A stretch of DNA of 64,000 nucleotides from Chaenocephalus aceratus (GCA_023974075.1 JAMFTG010000170.1:62001-126000); one strand, 5' to 3'. Positions 1-11,355 are shown, counted from the stretch's first letter. Notes: generated by a model not told the origin, from the sequence alone. Made by a program: numbers and translations.

Positions 1-1726
1 GGGATTTTTCTCTCGGAAACTCTTGTACAACACGTCGGTCCACGGTTGCCTCAGTTTGTTTGAACCCGTCAAAGGAACAATCTTTTGCCATTTCTTTTGA
101 TTTACTGTTATTCCGAACCTTTTAGATACTACTGGCAACTTCCGCCAATGTGTTTTGGTGCCTGTGTTTTTATTGACATCTTGTGCTCCTCTTTGCTAAT
201 TCTGTTCTTCAGTTTCTGCCTCATTGATTTCTATGTCCTCATCTGATAACTGGTCATCTTCAAGTCCACTCTGAGAAGACATCCTTTGTTGTTTGTCTTC
301 TGCTTCATTCTTGTCTGTGTCCTCATCTGATAACTGGTCATCTTCAAGTTTACTCTGAGAAGACATCCTTTGTTGTTTGTCTTCTGCTTCATTCTTGTCT
401 GTGTCCTCATCTGATAACTGGTCATCTTCAAGTTTACTCTGAGAAGACATCCTTTGTTGTTTGTCTTCTGCTTCATTCTTGTCTGTGTCCTCATCTGATA
501 ACTGGTCATCTTCAAGTTTACTCTGAGAAGACATCCTTTGTTGTTTGTCTTCTGCCTCATTCTTGTCTATGTCCTCATCTGATAACTGGTCATCTTCAAG
601 TCCACTCTGAGAAGACATCCTTTGTTGTTTGTCTTCTGCCTCATTCTTGTCTATGTCCTCATCTGATAACTGGTCATCTTCAAGTCCACTCTGAGAAGAC
701 ATCCTTTGTTGTTTGTCTTCTGCTTCATTCTTGTCTGTGTCCTCATCTGATAACTGGTCATCTTCAAGTTTACTCTGAGAAGACATCCTTTGTTGTTTGT
801 CTTCTGCTTCATTCTTGTCTGTGTCCTCATCTGATAACTGGTCATCTTCAAGTTTACTCTGAGAAGACATCCTTTGTTGTTTTGTCTTCTGCTTCATTCT
901 TGTCTGTGTCCTCATCTGATAACTGGTCATCTTCAAGTTTACTCTGAGAAGACATCCTTTGTTGTTTGTCTTCTGCCTCATTCTTGTCTATGTCCTCATC
1001 TGATAACTGGTCATCTTCAAGTCCACTCTGAGAAGACATCCTTTGTTGTTTGTCTTCTGCCTCATTCTTGTCTATGTCCTCATCTGATAACTGGTCATCT
1101 TCAAGTCCACTCTGAGAAGACATCCTTTGTTGTTTGTCTTCTGCCTCATTCTTGTCTATGTCCTCATCTGATAACTGGTCATCTTCAAGTCCACTCTGAG
1201 AAGACATCCTTTGTTGTTTGTCTTCTGCTTCATTCTTGTCTGTGTCCTCATCTGATAACTGGTCATCTTCAAGTCCACTCTGAGAAGACATCCTTTGTTG
1301 TTTGTCTTCTCCTTCTTTATTTTCTGTGTCCTCATCTGATACCTTATTCTGAATCATGCTCAGAGGCAAGTCCTTTGTAAGACAGTCTTCAGAACATTCC
1401 CCTCCAACATCTCTCTCGTTTTGATTTTCCTCCATTACCTGAACTTCCTTCTGCTCTAATGATTTTTGACGTTTATAGATCAAATCCCTCAATCCTTTTC
1501 GATTGTTGGTCCATACAACCCACAGCCAATGACGGTGTTTCTTATCATCATGACCAAAAAGGATTATAGCGAGTTCCGACCAAATATATGAAGAATGTCC
1601 TGTATCTCTTTCGGTAATGTGAACACTCTTCATTCCTCGGACCAAAGCTTCCATTCCACCAGCCATTGCCCATAAGTCCTTCCTCTGGGCCCTCTTTTCT
1701 TTTTTAACTCTTCCCATTATTTTCAA
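1..1726 (-). pseudogene. Broken gene for an acidic 28-aa-repeat protein (unrecognised family)
   Basis: I do not recognise this family. Reading leftward from the ATG at 1726 (or the second Met at 1717), the first ~100 codons are basic and Trp-rich, with a globular-looking segment around HRHWLWVVWTNNRKGLR. An acidic tail follows, made of 13 copies of a 28-residue unit containing LEDDQLSDED and QRMSSQS. One extra T near 881 (TTGTTTTGTC where other units have TTGTTTGTC) shifts the frame and stops translation at 854; the other frame carries the remaining repeats to a TAG at 196-198. Beyond that amber, 65 further codons stay open in the same frame to the window edge and look protein-like (HWRKLP, KKWQKIVP, QPWTDVLYKSF). 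The parent gene therefore probably continued left. It could be a decayed transposon-borne gene or a host gene with an assembly error or polymorphism. Antisense reading frames here are shadows. Confidence 0.5.
205..1316 (-). repeat. 84-bp tandem repeat, about 13 copies (coding minisatellite)
   Basis: The period is exactly 84 bp (for example ATCTGATAAC at 241 and 325), so it keeps the frame. Units differ at few sites: Thr/Ile after SDED, Lys/Gly before LEDD, and TCATTC against CTCATTC. Similar variants sit in runs, which suggests recent block duplication. The only length variant is the +1 T near 881. Confidence 0.9.
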
Positions 1727-1739
1727 ACTTCCTCTAACC

Positions 1740-2880
1740 TAGGAAAAGGAGGAAAGTCAAAGCGAAATACTTTTTCTCAATATAAAAAGAGTTTGAAGTA
1801 AACTTTTTAGAAGCACATATAATAAAAAACTGTGGCCAAATATGTAACACTAAGTTGGGTTTTTGTTTTGGTTTTCAAAAATAGTCATTTGTCATTTGAA
1901 TATGTGTAATATTACATCACAGGAACAAATAACATTTGTTTGTAGTTCAGTAATTCAGTAACATTTCAGTTGATCAAATACTAACTAACTTCAGCTAGGT
2001 TAATCAAAATAAAAAACCATAATGTTTCATGTTTTTTTTAAATTTAATCTGAATGATGGCTTGTTAAAGTATAAGAAAAATGTTTTGGTTAAGCTCAGGA
2101 TATTATGTTTAAATAATTCCACCCTGTTACTGTGAAAAATAGTAACAGGGTGGATGGTAACAGGGTGGACATTTTATGCTAAACTTGGCTATTGCTACAT
2201 GTGTGATGATAATCAAGCTAGCACTTGTGACAACAGAGAAAGATATTTGATAGATATATTCACATTTTTTTCTAAATGTAAACATTTTGATCAGTTTCCA
2301 CACAAAATGAGCATAACAGGGTGGACATGTTATGCTTTACCGCAATAGTTAAGTTCGTTTAAAAACATTAAAAAATCGTTGAAGGAAGAGTGCATACTTA
2401 CTCTGCTTCTTGAAGATGATTTTCCCACTCAAAATGTATCCTTCTTCTTGAGTCATACAAATAGTAGAATAGTAAAGGGGCGTGTCCAGAGGGATTCAAA
2501 TCAAAGTAACAGGGGGGACATTAAAACAGGGGACACGCACTTTAAAAAAAACTTAAATCAATAAAATTGAATTAACAACAACAATTTAAATTTGGTGAGG
2601 AATATTAATAAAAGGGTTATACAATAGTGACAAAAATGTAGAATTTGTTTGTATTTGTTTGATTTCTTTGTTTATATCTGTTAGAGAAGTTGAGCAAACA
2701 TGATTTGGGACACAGCAATTTGGCCTACTTGTGCTAAAATCAGACAAATTATTTAGCATTTTGAATATCCTGGGTAAATAACATTGATGTTTTATAGTAG
2801 AGGGGAATAAACATGTAAAACCAAGCTTTTAAAAATAAGCATTTGACCTTTTAAATGCAAAATATATGATATAATGTGTT
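1740..2880. repeat. Non-coding stretch with repeated GTAACAGGGTGGA motif and a hairpin
   Basis: No gene is seen. TCCACCCTGTTAC (2118-2130) and its exact complement (2142-2154) form a 13-bp stem with an 11-nt loop. The motif recurs as (G)TAACAGGGTGGACAT near 2157, 2310 and, degenerate, 2505, always on the + strand. This may be a remnant of transposon terminal sequence. The rest is AT-rich. Confidence 0.45.
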
Positions 2881-2884
2881 GGGG

Positions 2885-3775
2885 ACCTAACCACCAGGAG
2901 ACTATTGATGTGTGTAGTGAGTTTGGTAGAAATATACTGTATAATAGTGACGCTATTGAAGATTATACCATATTTATTGAAGATTTTACACCATAAATAT
3001 TCACCAAAATTATTCAAAAGCACATTCTTCCAAACTCTCTGCTGTAGTCCAACCACCAGGAGACTATTGATCTGTGTAGTGAGTTTGGTAAAAATATACT
3101 GTATAATAGTGACGCTATTGAAGATTATACCATATTTATTGAAGATTTTACACCATAAATATTCACCAAAATTATTCAAAAGCACATTCTTCCAAACTCT
3201 CTGCTGTAGTCCAACCACCAGGAGACTATTGATGTGTGTAGTGAGTTTGGTAGAAATATACTGTATAATAGTGACGCTATTGAAGATTATACCATATTTA
3301 TTGAAGATTTTACACCATAAATATTCACCAAAATTATTCAAAAGCACATTCTTCCAAACTCTCTGCTGTAGTCCAACCACCAGGAGACTATTGATCTGTG
3401 TAGTGAGTTTGGTAAAAATATACTGTATAATAGTGACGCTATTGAAGATTATACCATATTTATTGAAGATTTTACACCATAAATATTCACCAAAATTATT
3501 CAAAAGCACATTCTTCCAAACTCTCTGCTGTAGTCCAACCACCAGGAGACTATTGATCTGTGTAGTGAGTTTGGTAAAAATATACTGTATAATAGTGACG
3601 CTATTGAAGATTATACCATATTTATTGAAGATTTTACACCATAAATATTCACCAAAATTATTCAAAAGCACATTCTTCCAAACTCTCTGCGGTAGTCCAA
3701 CCACCAGGAGACTATTGATGTGTGTAGTGAGTTTGGTAGGAATATACTGTATAATAGTGACGTTATTGAATATTA
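2885..3775. repeat. 162-bp satellite, about 5.5 copies
   Basis: CCACCAGGAGACTATTG starts at 2891, 3053, 3215, 3377, 3539 and 3701, an exact 162-bp period. As 162 is divisible by three and the unit lacks stops in one frame on each strand, long artificial reading frames appear on both strands. Two subtypes occur, GATGTG..GTAGAA and GATCTG..GTAAAA, in the order A-B-A-B-B-A, suggesting a dimeric amplification step. Confidence 0.9.
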
Positions 3776-3849
3776 TTGTATTTTCTTTTTTCGGAGTTGC
3801 ACTTTGCAGACGGTCCCTGAGCATTTGTTTCTTCTCCGGCTGCTGAAAG

Positions 3850-5600
3850 AGACCAATTTAATGTGTCCAGCTCGGAGGACGGCGCTTATTGTTTTTTTGT
3901 TATCAACATGTGATTGTAGTTCGTTGTCAACCTTACCACGGTACATAAGAGACGTCATTTGTGTGTGAATAACGTTTTGTTCATGAGTTATTGATCCGTG
4001 AAATCCGAATCTGCCAATATCGTTCTAACTTTACTCAACTAACAACGACAACCGACTCACGGAACGCTATGTTGTAGCGTTGATAAACGAAACAATTTAA
4101 CTAAATTGCTAGTCAAAATACCAATACCACAGGACATTTGGTTTAAAGCAATATTTTTAGTAGGCGACGTTATGCTGGCCCGGGGTGTCTAAATAGTGCT
4201 TCCGGGCCAGCGGGCCATTTATAATGTCGAGCCCTGAGCTTGCTCTGTTGTCTCACTGAAAGAATAACTTTTACCACGTTTTTTACAGACAATATTGAGA
4301 GATAAATAGTAGCAGTTCTCACTATGTGTTAAATATCTTTGCCTTCAATACATTAAATTAGAAAGCTGACAAATATTGCTTGTTAACATCTAAATGTAAC
4401 CTTTTGCATGGAAAAAACCCTCAACTTAACTGATGTGTAGGTGATCTAGTATTTAGTATTGTTTAATGGAATACATATCAGTGTATTAAAGTCAATACTT
4501 CATTCATTTAAACCAATATCTTTCTTGATTCTTTGTACAGTATGAAAAAAGAGTCTTTTTACCTGAGCTGAAGTTCACTGCTGTGGGGAGTCCAGTTCTG
4601 TCTCTCACTCTCTGGTCCAGTCTGTCTGCATCACCTGGACACTTTAAACAAACAGATATATATATATATGTAAAGTAACATGTGTACAAACAATATAACT
4701 GATTCTCTTCTGTTGAACATGTTGGATTGTGTATTGTCCGAGTCAGGGTCCTTTTTATTTTACTGTAACTTTGGAAGTTGTGTTACCAATGCTTACTGTT
4801 TATTTGATACCCATTTGGTAATGCAATTAATAAAAACAACAAGGTTTGGGTTCGTTCTTCAGATGACTGTGACGTTAACGAGTAAGCTCAATAATGAACT
4901 CAGCTCAACCAACCATATTGTATATCTAAGTAATCATCTTGAAATATGACATTATAATTGTAATATGCACACATCTTATTGTGAGGTTGATTTCACATAC
5001 ACTACTTCAACGTTAGCTTGTCTACATACTTGAGCATAGCCAATTTAAATTAACCTTAGCGATGCATACAGTTCCTACCTGCATAATAAAATATCTCTCC
5101 AAGTTACAAGGATGACCTTATTTGATCAACCTCAAACAGAAGCCGTTTGTTCTACAGTATTATCCCACTTAAAGCTTAACAATTGTCTATTTCGTTTTAA
5201 CCTTTATATATACAGTCTATGATTTTAACTTGTAGGCTACGATTAGCATCGTTAGCACCGATGTAGCTACCACTAGCTTACATGCTAAACCAAGCCTTAA
5301 CATTCATTACGTAGCCGATTAAAATCATTAACACATAAATAAGTACTACTCGATTTTCACTTACCGCATGCATGCACCGTCTGTTTTAACCGCAGAGCGA
5401 GTCACAATAGTCCGATATATAAGCATGAAGAACAAACAACCACCACGGCCGGCTTCAAGTTGTGTTCCCTGGATGAGCTGAGCAGGCAGAGGTCCCTGTA
5501 GCTTCACGGAGCAGCTAGCAGAGAGACGAGAAGCTAGCAGCAGAGCAGTCACTTCACAGAGCCGTCACTCAATGTGACCACGCCCTAATTTATGCAAACA
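3850..5600. other. Gene-poor stretch, possible orphan exon
   Basis: No recognisable gene. On the - strand, about 4646-4574 reads as a short open segment (DADRLDQRVRDRTGLP) followed by a GTAAAA donor. It could be a stray exon or an untranslated transcript exon; I cannot assign it. A TA-rich run lies near 4653-4671. Confidence 0.2.
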
Positions 5601-5689
5601 CTTTAAGACCTAATATAAATAAAAGGGTCGTGTTAGAAAACAATTCACTCTCAGATCCATAATCATGAAGGTGGAACCTAACTATATTC

Positions 5690-7807
5690 ATAATAATATG
5701 TATTGCATCCAGGGGGTAGAAACATGTTTTTTTCTGCTGTAAAGTTGGGCATTTTAACATGGGGGTCTAAGGAAATTGCTCCTTTCTGCAGCCAGTCCCT
5801 ATTGGCCAATATATGAACTGCAGTGTGTGCAACTTCCGTATTGGCGTCCCGGCTCTTCCCCAGAGTTTGCCGCTTGATTTGTAGGGACATTTTATCTCTA
5901 CCACCCTTTGCCACAGCAGGTACATCTTGCTATCCCATCTGGCGATGATCCAAGATGTGGCTCAGAAGGTTGCACTACTAAGCCACATGAGCTGATGCTG
6001 AATCTGGATGGCTTTGGGACATAAATGCAGTGTAGGCTTGTCTTGCCGTTTCCTCCATGTTTTGACCCCAGAGCACAGATGGGACATTTAACTCTGGTTT
6101 GTTGAACTGCATTATATCATTTAGGTATGTTTTGCTGATCTTGTCAGTTGTGGCTGCATGGTGAAATGTGGTGCTTGTGATCCGACCAGCCCTATAGGTG
6201 TGCCACTCATTTGACCTTGACTGTTTCCGTGTCACAAATTCCAGTTTCTCACATTGTTGAGGTTGTAGTGTAGTTTTTAGTTTGTGAAATGTAATCCTCA
6301 CATTTCACCTTCATTTCCTGTGGTGAGAGTTCCCGGAGTGTTGCATCAAATAAAGCAGTCAAGGCTCAGGTAAGTCTGGATGCTCCTCTGAATCAGTGTC
6401 AGACAGATGCAGTGTCCGTGTCACTGTTTTCCAGGCTCGTCAGCACTGCAGCACCTGGGTCCACATCCCGCGTTCCCGGATGTCATCATCTGTCAGCACT
6501 GATAATAGAGCAACAAAAAGACACAATTAGTGTGCTGCATAATGTTCACATTTTAAGAATAATGACTGAATTATTCTAAAACCAGACCAGTTAAGCTGTA
6601 GATCACAAACAATCGAATTCTAGAATCAGTAATCTGAAGACAAAAGGACAGACATATTCAAACTAACATAACAAATGATACTGAAACTATTAAAACTGAG
6701 CGTGTATGTTTACAAAAAGTCATGATGCCACGTTGGTCTGTAGGCCTTTTCATCTCTGCATCACCAAGTAACACCTTTCTCAGGCTACATTATGGTGTCA
6801 AAACACTGAGGAGAAATCCTGAGAATTAATTAAATGCACTATGGCAAAGGAAACTTATCTCGGCTCTGTCAACTATTACATGCCTCTGGGTGTGATACTA
6901 TTCTTCCTAGCAGATGTTGAAGCTGCTGGAAGTTGGCTGCCAAGCCTCTTTGGTTGTGGAAGCTGATTTCCTTCAATGGAGCTGGTCTGACTTCTTTCCT
7001 GCTGATGTCTTTCCACATGCACACTCCAGAAGTAACCGCTGCTTTCTCTGTCCTTCCCATCCTAACATAGAGCTCAACTTTGAATAATATTGCAGCTGCA
7101 TGGCTGCAGCATGACCCAAGCCTGAAATTTCACAAAATCATAATAAACATACTGGGCTTGAAAGTAACATTTGCTCTCAGACAAATCTCGGCTCTGGCTA
7201 TGAAGTAGGTAAACATCTAACTTACTAGACATGTGAGTAAGTATCCTAAGCTTAATCAGGTTTTGAATGTAACTGAATGATATTGGCTGCTGACATTTGA
7301 ACCCTGTTGTCACTGTGTTCATGAAAATGTTAGTTTCAAACCCTGGTTATGATGAGAAACCAGGGCAAGACATACGATTTTTGATATGGAAAGGAGAGTA
7401 ATAGCCAGCTGAAAGGACAGTAACACACCCCTGAACTGTTACCTACAAACCCACAACACCAAATAATAGGCTACTTACCCCGCCATACAGGTGCAATTCG
7501 CTGTGAGGACGTAGTTTTCTCGTTGGTTGATTATAACCCAGGCCTCATACATCGTTGTCTTGTGTCCTTGTCTTTGACTAGGGAGAATTTCTTGATCTCA
7601 AAATATAAAACTCTGAGTCTATGTCATGGTATTTGACGTTCTGTACATGACCACAGACAACTATTCGTAAGCATCCAGTGACTTATAGGCTCGTAATTTC
7701 TCTCTGGGGTACACGCTCGGTTTCTCAATTAAATAGGTATCTGGCCACTGTATATTCGGCCACTTGCTAACGTCTTCAACCCACTCATCAATAGAACACG
7801 GATCTGG
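5690..7807 (-). pseudogene. SWIM-type zinc finger / YqaJ exonuclease gene, decayed (transposon-type)
   Basis: Three exon-like blocks run leftward. Block A (7807-7479) contains DEWVEDVSKWP and ends in the SWIM motif core NCTCMAG at a GTAAGT donor. Block B starts after an acceptor (AAATTTCAG) at 7121 and continues the SWIM domain with HAAAILFKVELYVRMG. Block C (about 6440-5690) is a YqaJ/lambda-exonuclease-like nuclease: EWHTYRAGRITS, VLWGQNMEETARQAY, GSSPDGIA and the catalytic-type VVEIKCPYK. Frames break in block A (after KSLDAYE), near 5980 and at the Gly-Lys-Gly before VVEIKCPYK, so no intact product is possible. YqaJ proteins of this kind are known from ISL2EU-type DNA transposons of fish and invertebrates; assignment to that group is inference. 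The 5' end is cut by the hAT that starts at 7817. Confidence 0.7.
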
Positions 7808-8205
7808 AAGTCGGTAGGGGGTGTAACGGTTCACAAACATTTCGGTTCGGTAACGTACCTCGGTTTTAGGTCACGGTTCTGTTCGGTACGTTTTTGGTAC
7901 AGCAGAAAAAATTATCACAAAACATAACATATTTTTTTTTAATTATTATTAAACTGTGAATAATGTATTCACTCAAATAAATACAAAATATAATAAATAA
8001 ACATTAAGGTGCAAGCATTTCGATGAACTGAAATTAATCTGTATTTGAACTTTACTGTACTAGTACTCACAAAACATAAACTATTAGTTTTGGGTTTTTA
8101 ATTATTATTAAAACTATGAATATTCACCTCAAATAAATATAAAATATAATAAAATAAACATTAACGTGCAGCTTTTCGATGAACTTGAAATTATCTGTAT
8201 TTGAC

Positions 8206-9006
8206 TAGGGATGTCCCGATCACCTTTTTTTGCTCCCGATCCGATTCCGATCATTTGAATTTTGACAATCTGCCGATACCCGATTTTTCCCGATCCGATC
8301 TTTATGCAATGCATTAAGAGAAAAAAAAGGTAACAGATAACGGCTGGTCATCCAATGCGATGAATTCAGCTATCTTGGCTGTTATTGTGTTGGCCTTTTC
8401 ACTGTTCTGGGGCAGTTTCTCTTTCCTTTTAAAAGTCTCTGAAAGTGTCGGTTGTTTCCGTGCCGTTACCCGAGTGGCCGCTGTGTACTCGCCGTGTTGT
8501 TGTTGGTGTTTGTTTCTCAGGTAGCGTATTAGATTGGTCGTGTTGAACGTAGCTCTGTTCTTTCCACCACGCGGAACCTCTGCCTTGCAAACATTGCATC
8601 TGGCTGTTACACTGCCTTCGCTTTCAATTTTATAATACTTCCAAACTCCTGACATTTTCTCTGTCCCGACTCCCGAGTCACCAGCTGAACGTAGCCTCTC
8701 GATAGCTTACTGCTACTATTAGACACTGCGCCCACTCTGTTGCCAGCTTTGAGAGAAATAAGCAACCAGGTCTGAAAACAAGCCCAAAGAAAGCAACACA
8801 TACATGATGTTGTGTAATTTTAAACCAAAACTAAGTCCTCAGGATGACTTTAAGACGTGAACATGGTCATTTTTGTTTTGTAACATTAAATTAAAAAAAA
8901 TATTTTATATAAAGAAAAAAAAGAAAAAAATCCCGATCCCCGATTTTTTGAAAATCACGTGATCGGCTCCGATCCCCGATCACGTGATCGGATCGGGACA
9001 TCTCTA
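8206..9006 (-). mobile_element. Younger hAT element with TAGRGATGTCCCGATC termini
   Basis: TAGGGATGTCCCGATC opens at 8206, and its inverted partner (TAGAGATGTCCCGATC on the other strand) closes at 9006. Flanks ATTTGA-C (left) and ATTTGAAC (right) look like an 8-bp target duplication with one base lost. Subterminal GATCACGTGATCGG palindromes lie near the right end. Only the N-terminal part of a transposase gene remains inside. Confidence 0.75.
8314..8655 (-). pseudogene. hAT transposase N-terminus with BED zinc finger (truncated)
   Basis: Opens with MSGVWKYYKIESEG. The Cys pair CNVC and the later LIRYLRNKHQQQH form a BED-type C2H2 finger (about residues 10-52), followed by a basic Ser/Thr linker (KQPTLSETF) typical of ZBED/hAT proteins. 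Only 113 codons remain; the RNase H-like catalytic core and dimerisation region are absent. It lies inside the 8206-9006 element and is a remnant with no expected activity. Confidence 0.7.
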
Positions 9007-9072
9007 ATTTGAACTGTACTGTACTAGTTCCTAAGCAGCCAGTTTGACATTATGACTTGCTTGTCATTGTAT

Positions 9073-9240
9073 TTTCATGTTTTTTAAAGAAAGATGAACT
9101 TGTCCACATTGCTTGCCGAAAGGGCAGATCTGCTGGCACTAACAATGTCTCCTGCTGTGGAGAACACACCCTCTCGCTAGGGACAGAGGTAGTAGCAGAT
9201 ACAGCCAGGAAGCGCTTTGCTAACATGGCAACATAAGGAT
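9073..9240 (-). pseudogene. hAT transposase C-terminal dimerisation fragment
   Basis: Read leftward, the frame gives LAKRFLAVSATTSVPSERV and, after a frameshift, STAGDIVSASRSALSASNVD then KFIFL and a stop. This is the conserved C-terminal dimerisation region of hAT transposases. It belongs to the older element that starts at 7817. Confidence 0.7.
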
Positions 9241-9591
9241 TTGCCGTTTGTAATAGCTTTGGCTCGGTCTGAACTTGTTGCGAGTGGTGGAGGCTTAAAT
9301 GCTAGTGGGAGTTGGGTTTGCACTTCAGTCTTTTGGTACCGGTGATATTCACGTATATAGACAAAAATAAGAAGGCAATCAATAAAAGTATTTGTAGGAC
9401 TATTTATATTTTGTTAAATGGTTGAAAATGTTTCGTATCTTGTATTTTGAGGTGATACTGTGACACATAAATAAAAAACAAAACGTGTTTTAATTAGGTC
9501 AACTAAAATATGCGTCACATCCTGCTGCGGTCCCGCGCGAGCGCCTTTTCTTGGAAGCGAATAACCTGACCCCCGGCTCGATGAGCGAACT

Positions 9592-9803
9592 ATGGATAAA
9601 TCAAAGAAAAGTACCGGAGGAACACAGGATTTAATCTGCGTGGACAGAGTTATCTGCTTTCACAGCAAACGATGCTGGTTTACCGGTATGTCTGATATGT
9701 AGAGAGAAGTTGTCAACGGTGGTGCAGCCTTTACGTATCGAGGAACAACAAGGGAGAGGAAGCCAGTTGACGATCTTCAGTCATAATTCAATGGGGTATG
9801 TAA
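9592..9803 (+). pseudogene. BED-finger transposase-like N-terminus (ZBED/SCAND3 type), frameshifted
   Basis: ATG at 9592 starts MDKSKK. After a frameshift the sequence reads AFTANDAGLPVCLICREKLS, the characteristic BED-finger start of ZBED5/SCAND3-like transposon-derived proteins, ending near a GTATGT. Downstream to about 10517 is AT-rich and ends in GGTTGCAGACCCCTG, a hAT-type right terminus. No matching left terminus was located. Confidence 0.5.
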
Positions 9804-10522
9804 TTTATTTCATAAAACACTTGTTGTTATATTCCATGGAATGCTCTTAACGTCCCGATAGCAATGAATATATTAAATGCTTTGACAATAAATACATACA
9901 AAAATTTATCTCTGGAAGCCGTAGCGCTCTAAAAAGCACGACCAATCATCTGAGCCGGCTAAAGTAACTGGATGGCCTACCTGCCTGTCAGCCTTTCACC
10001 TGGGCACAAACTTATCTCGTGCCCTCATTGGTCATGTGCGCGTTTGTGTGTGTTGGAGGAGGGGCTGTGAGAAAGTCTGACGGAAGAGGCATATTTTTTC
10101 CGGTTGTGTATTTTCAAATTCTAGCGCACTCAAGCTGGTTTCTCCATTCTTACCTACCCTACCTTTAACTCTTTTTAGGGTGCAGCTATATGTTTTATTT
10201 ATTTCAAAGTGGGCCCATTTTAATAATATTTGTTTTCCTTCAAATGTGCAGAGGACTCCCCAAGTGCTGTGTTTAATTTATTTTAAAGTAGGCCTGTGTA
10301 TTATTTGTAATTCTCCTTATTGGAGTTCTTTGTTTCTTATTAGAGGTTAACAGTTGTATATCATGTTAATAATAGCCTAATAAATGCAAACAAACTGTAG
10401 TTTTTGTCTGATATAACAATAAAAAACTATGAAATATGTTTTGCGGCTCCAGACAAAAAATGTTTTTGGAAAAAGGAGCAAATGGCTCTTTTGGTCCAAA
10501 AGGTTGCAGACCCCTGCTCTAA

Positions 10523-10693
10523 GGAAAGCCCGCCGGCCTTCCCTCCCAACGATTTGATTGGTCGGAAGGAAAGCCCGCCGGCCTTCCCTCCCAACGATTT
10601 GATTGGTCGGAAGGAAGCCCGCCGGCCTTCCCTCCCAACGATTTGATTGGTCGGAAGGAAAGCCCGCAGGACCTTCCTTCCGACCAATCAAAT
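10523..10693. repeat. 45-bp tandem repeat (3.6 copies) ending in a 20-bp perfect hairpin
   Basis: GGAAAGCCCGCCGG-type units begin at 10523, 10568, 10613 and 10657. The last unit runs into its own inverse: 10641-10660 (ATTTGATTGGTCGGAAGGAA) is exactly complementary to 10674-10693, with a 13-nt loop. Confidence 0.85.
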
Positions 10694-10707
10694 AGTGCGG
10701 ACACTGC

Positions 10708-11355
10708 GGCCCAATCCCAAACCACTCCCTCGACCCTACCCCTCCGTGACGGAGTGAATTCCGTCTGTAGCCACACTCGCAGCTCAACGAGGCTCCCTCC
10801 TGTCAGATGGAGGGAGTAAATACAGCAGCAAGCTTTGGGACGGCCTCCCCGCTCTCCGGCACAAACAGGAAATGCCGTAGCTGTATGTAACAACGGTTTC
10901 AAATCAGCTTCTCTTAGACAAAAAGTTTAAATGAATAACTCAAATAAAACTCCAAACATCTTTCATTGAGTTTCAAAGCTCTTTTAGTTTTAAACCTGAT
11001 GTTTATAAGCTTTATAAGCGTTTTTTGCAACGGTCTGTAAATATACACAACTTTATAATAAAATGCACAATTTACCTTTTTCTAGACTAAACACAGGTTT
11101 GATCCTAAGTTAAAAACATATGAGGTTATCATGAGGTTGTTAACATCGCAGTTTATCAGAGATGTTTGCTGGAACTACTTGTAAACAGCGTGTTTCCTGA
11201 CGGACACAACAGCGTGACTCCGGTCAGGGAGAGACCGGTCTCAAGTCAGCACCGCTCCACACTCGTTGCTTTGGAACAGCCCTCAATATGGCGGACCCTC
11301 CGCGTGAACGCGCAACCGGAGGGGTAGGGTGTAGGGGCGGTTTTGGGAATGGGCC
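10708..11355. mobile_element. MITE with GGCCCAATCCCAAA-type inverted termini
   Basis: The left end GGCCCAATCCCAAACC..CCCTACCCCTCCG and the right end, read in reverse complement (GGCCCATTCCCAAAACC..CCCTACCCCTCCG), form imperfect terminal inverted repeats of about 45 bp. TGC flanks both ends as a possible 3-bp target duplication. No coding capacity. Superfamily undetermined. Confidence 0.7.

Larger units (their letters stand above)
7817..9340. mobile_element. Older hAT element, inserted into the SWIM/YqaJ gene
   Basis: The left end reads TAGGGGGTGTAACGGTTC, a hAT-type terminus, directly after the broken SWIM/YqaJ sequence. A roughly 145-bp AT-rich segment is tandemly duplicated (about 7915-8060 and 8065-8205). 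The remains of a hAT C-terminal dimerisation region lie near 9235-9075. I could not find a matching right terminus, so the right limit is approximate. A younger hAT at 8206-9006 interrupts it. Confidence 0.55.

Noticed and set aside
874..1380. + strand repeat-protein frame opposite the acidic repeat gene
   Set aside because: The 84-bp period leaves an open antisense frame; the N-terminal globular segment and acidic composition support the - strand only.
2829..3846. 300-residue frames on both strands
   Set aside because: Caused by a 162-bp tandem repeat whose period is a multiple of three; no domain recognised.
4504..4689. Coding exon with RVRDRTGLPTAVNFSSG
   Set aside because: Too short and isolated to assign; kept only as a note in the gene-poor stretch.
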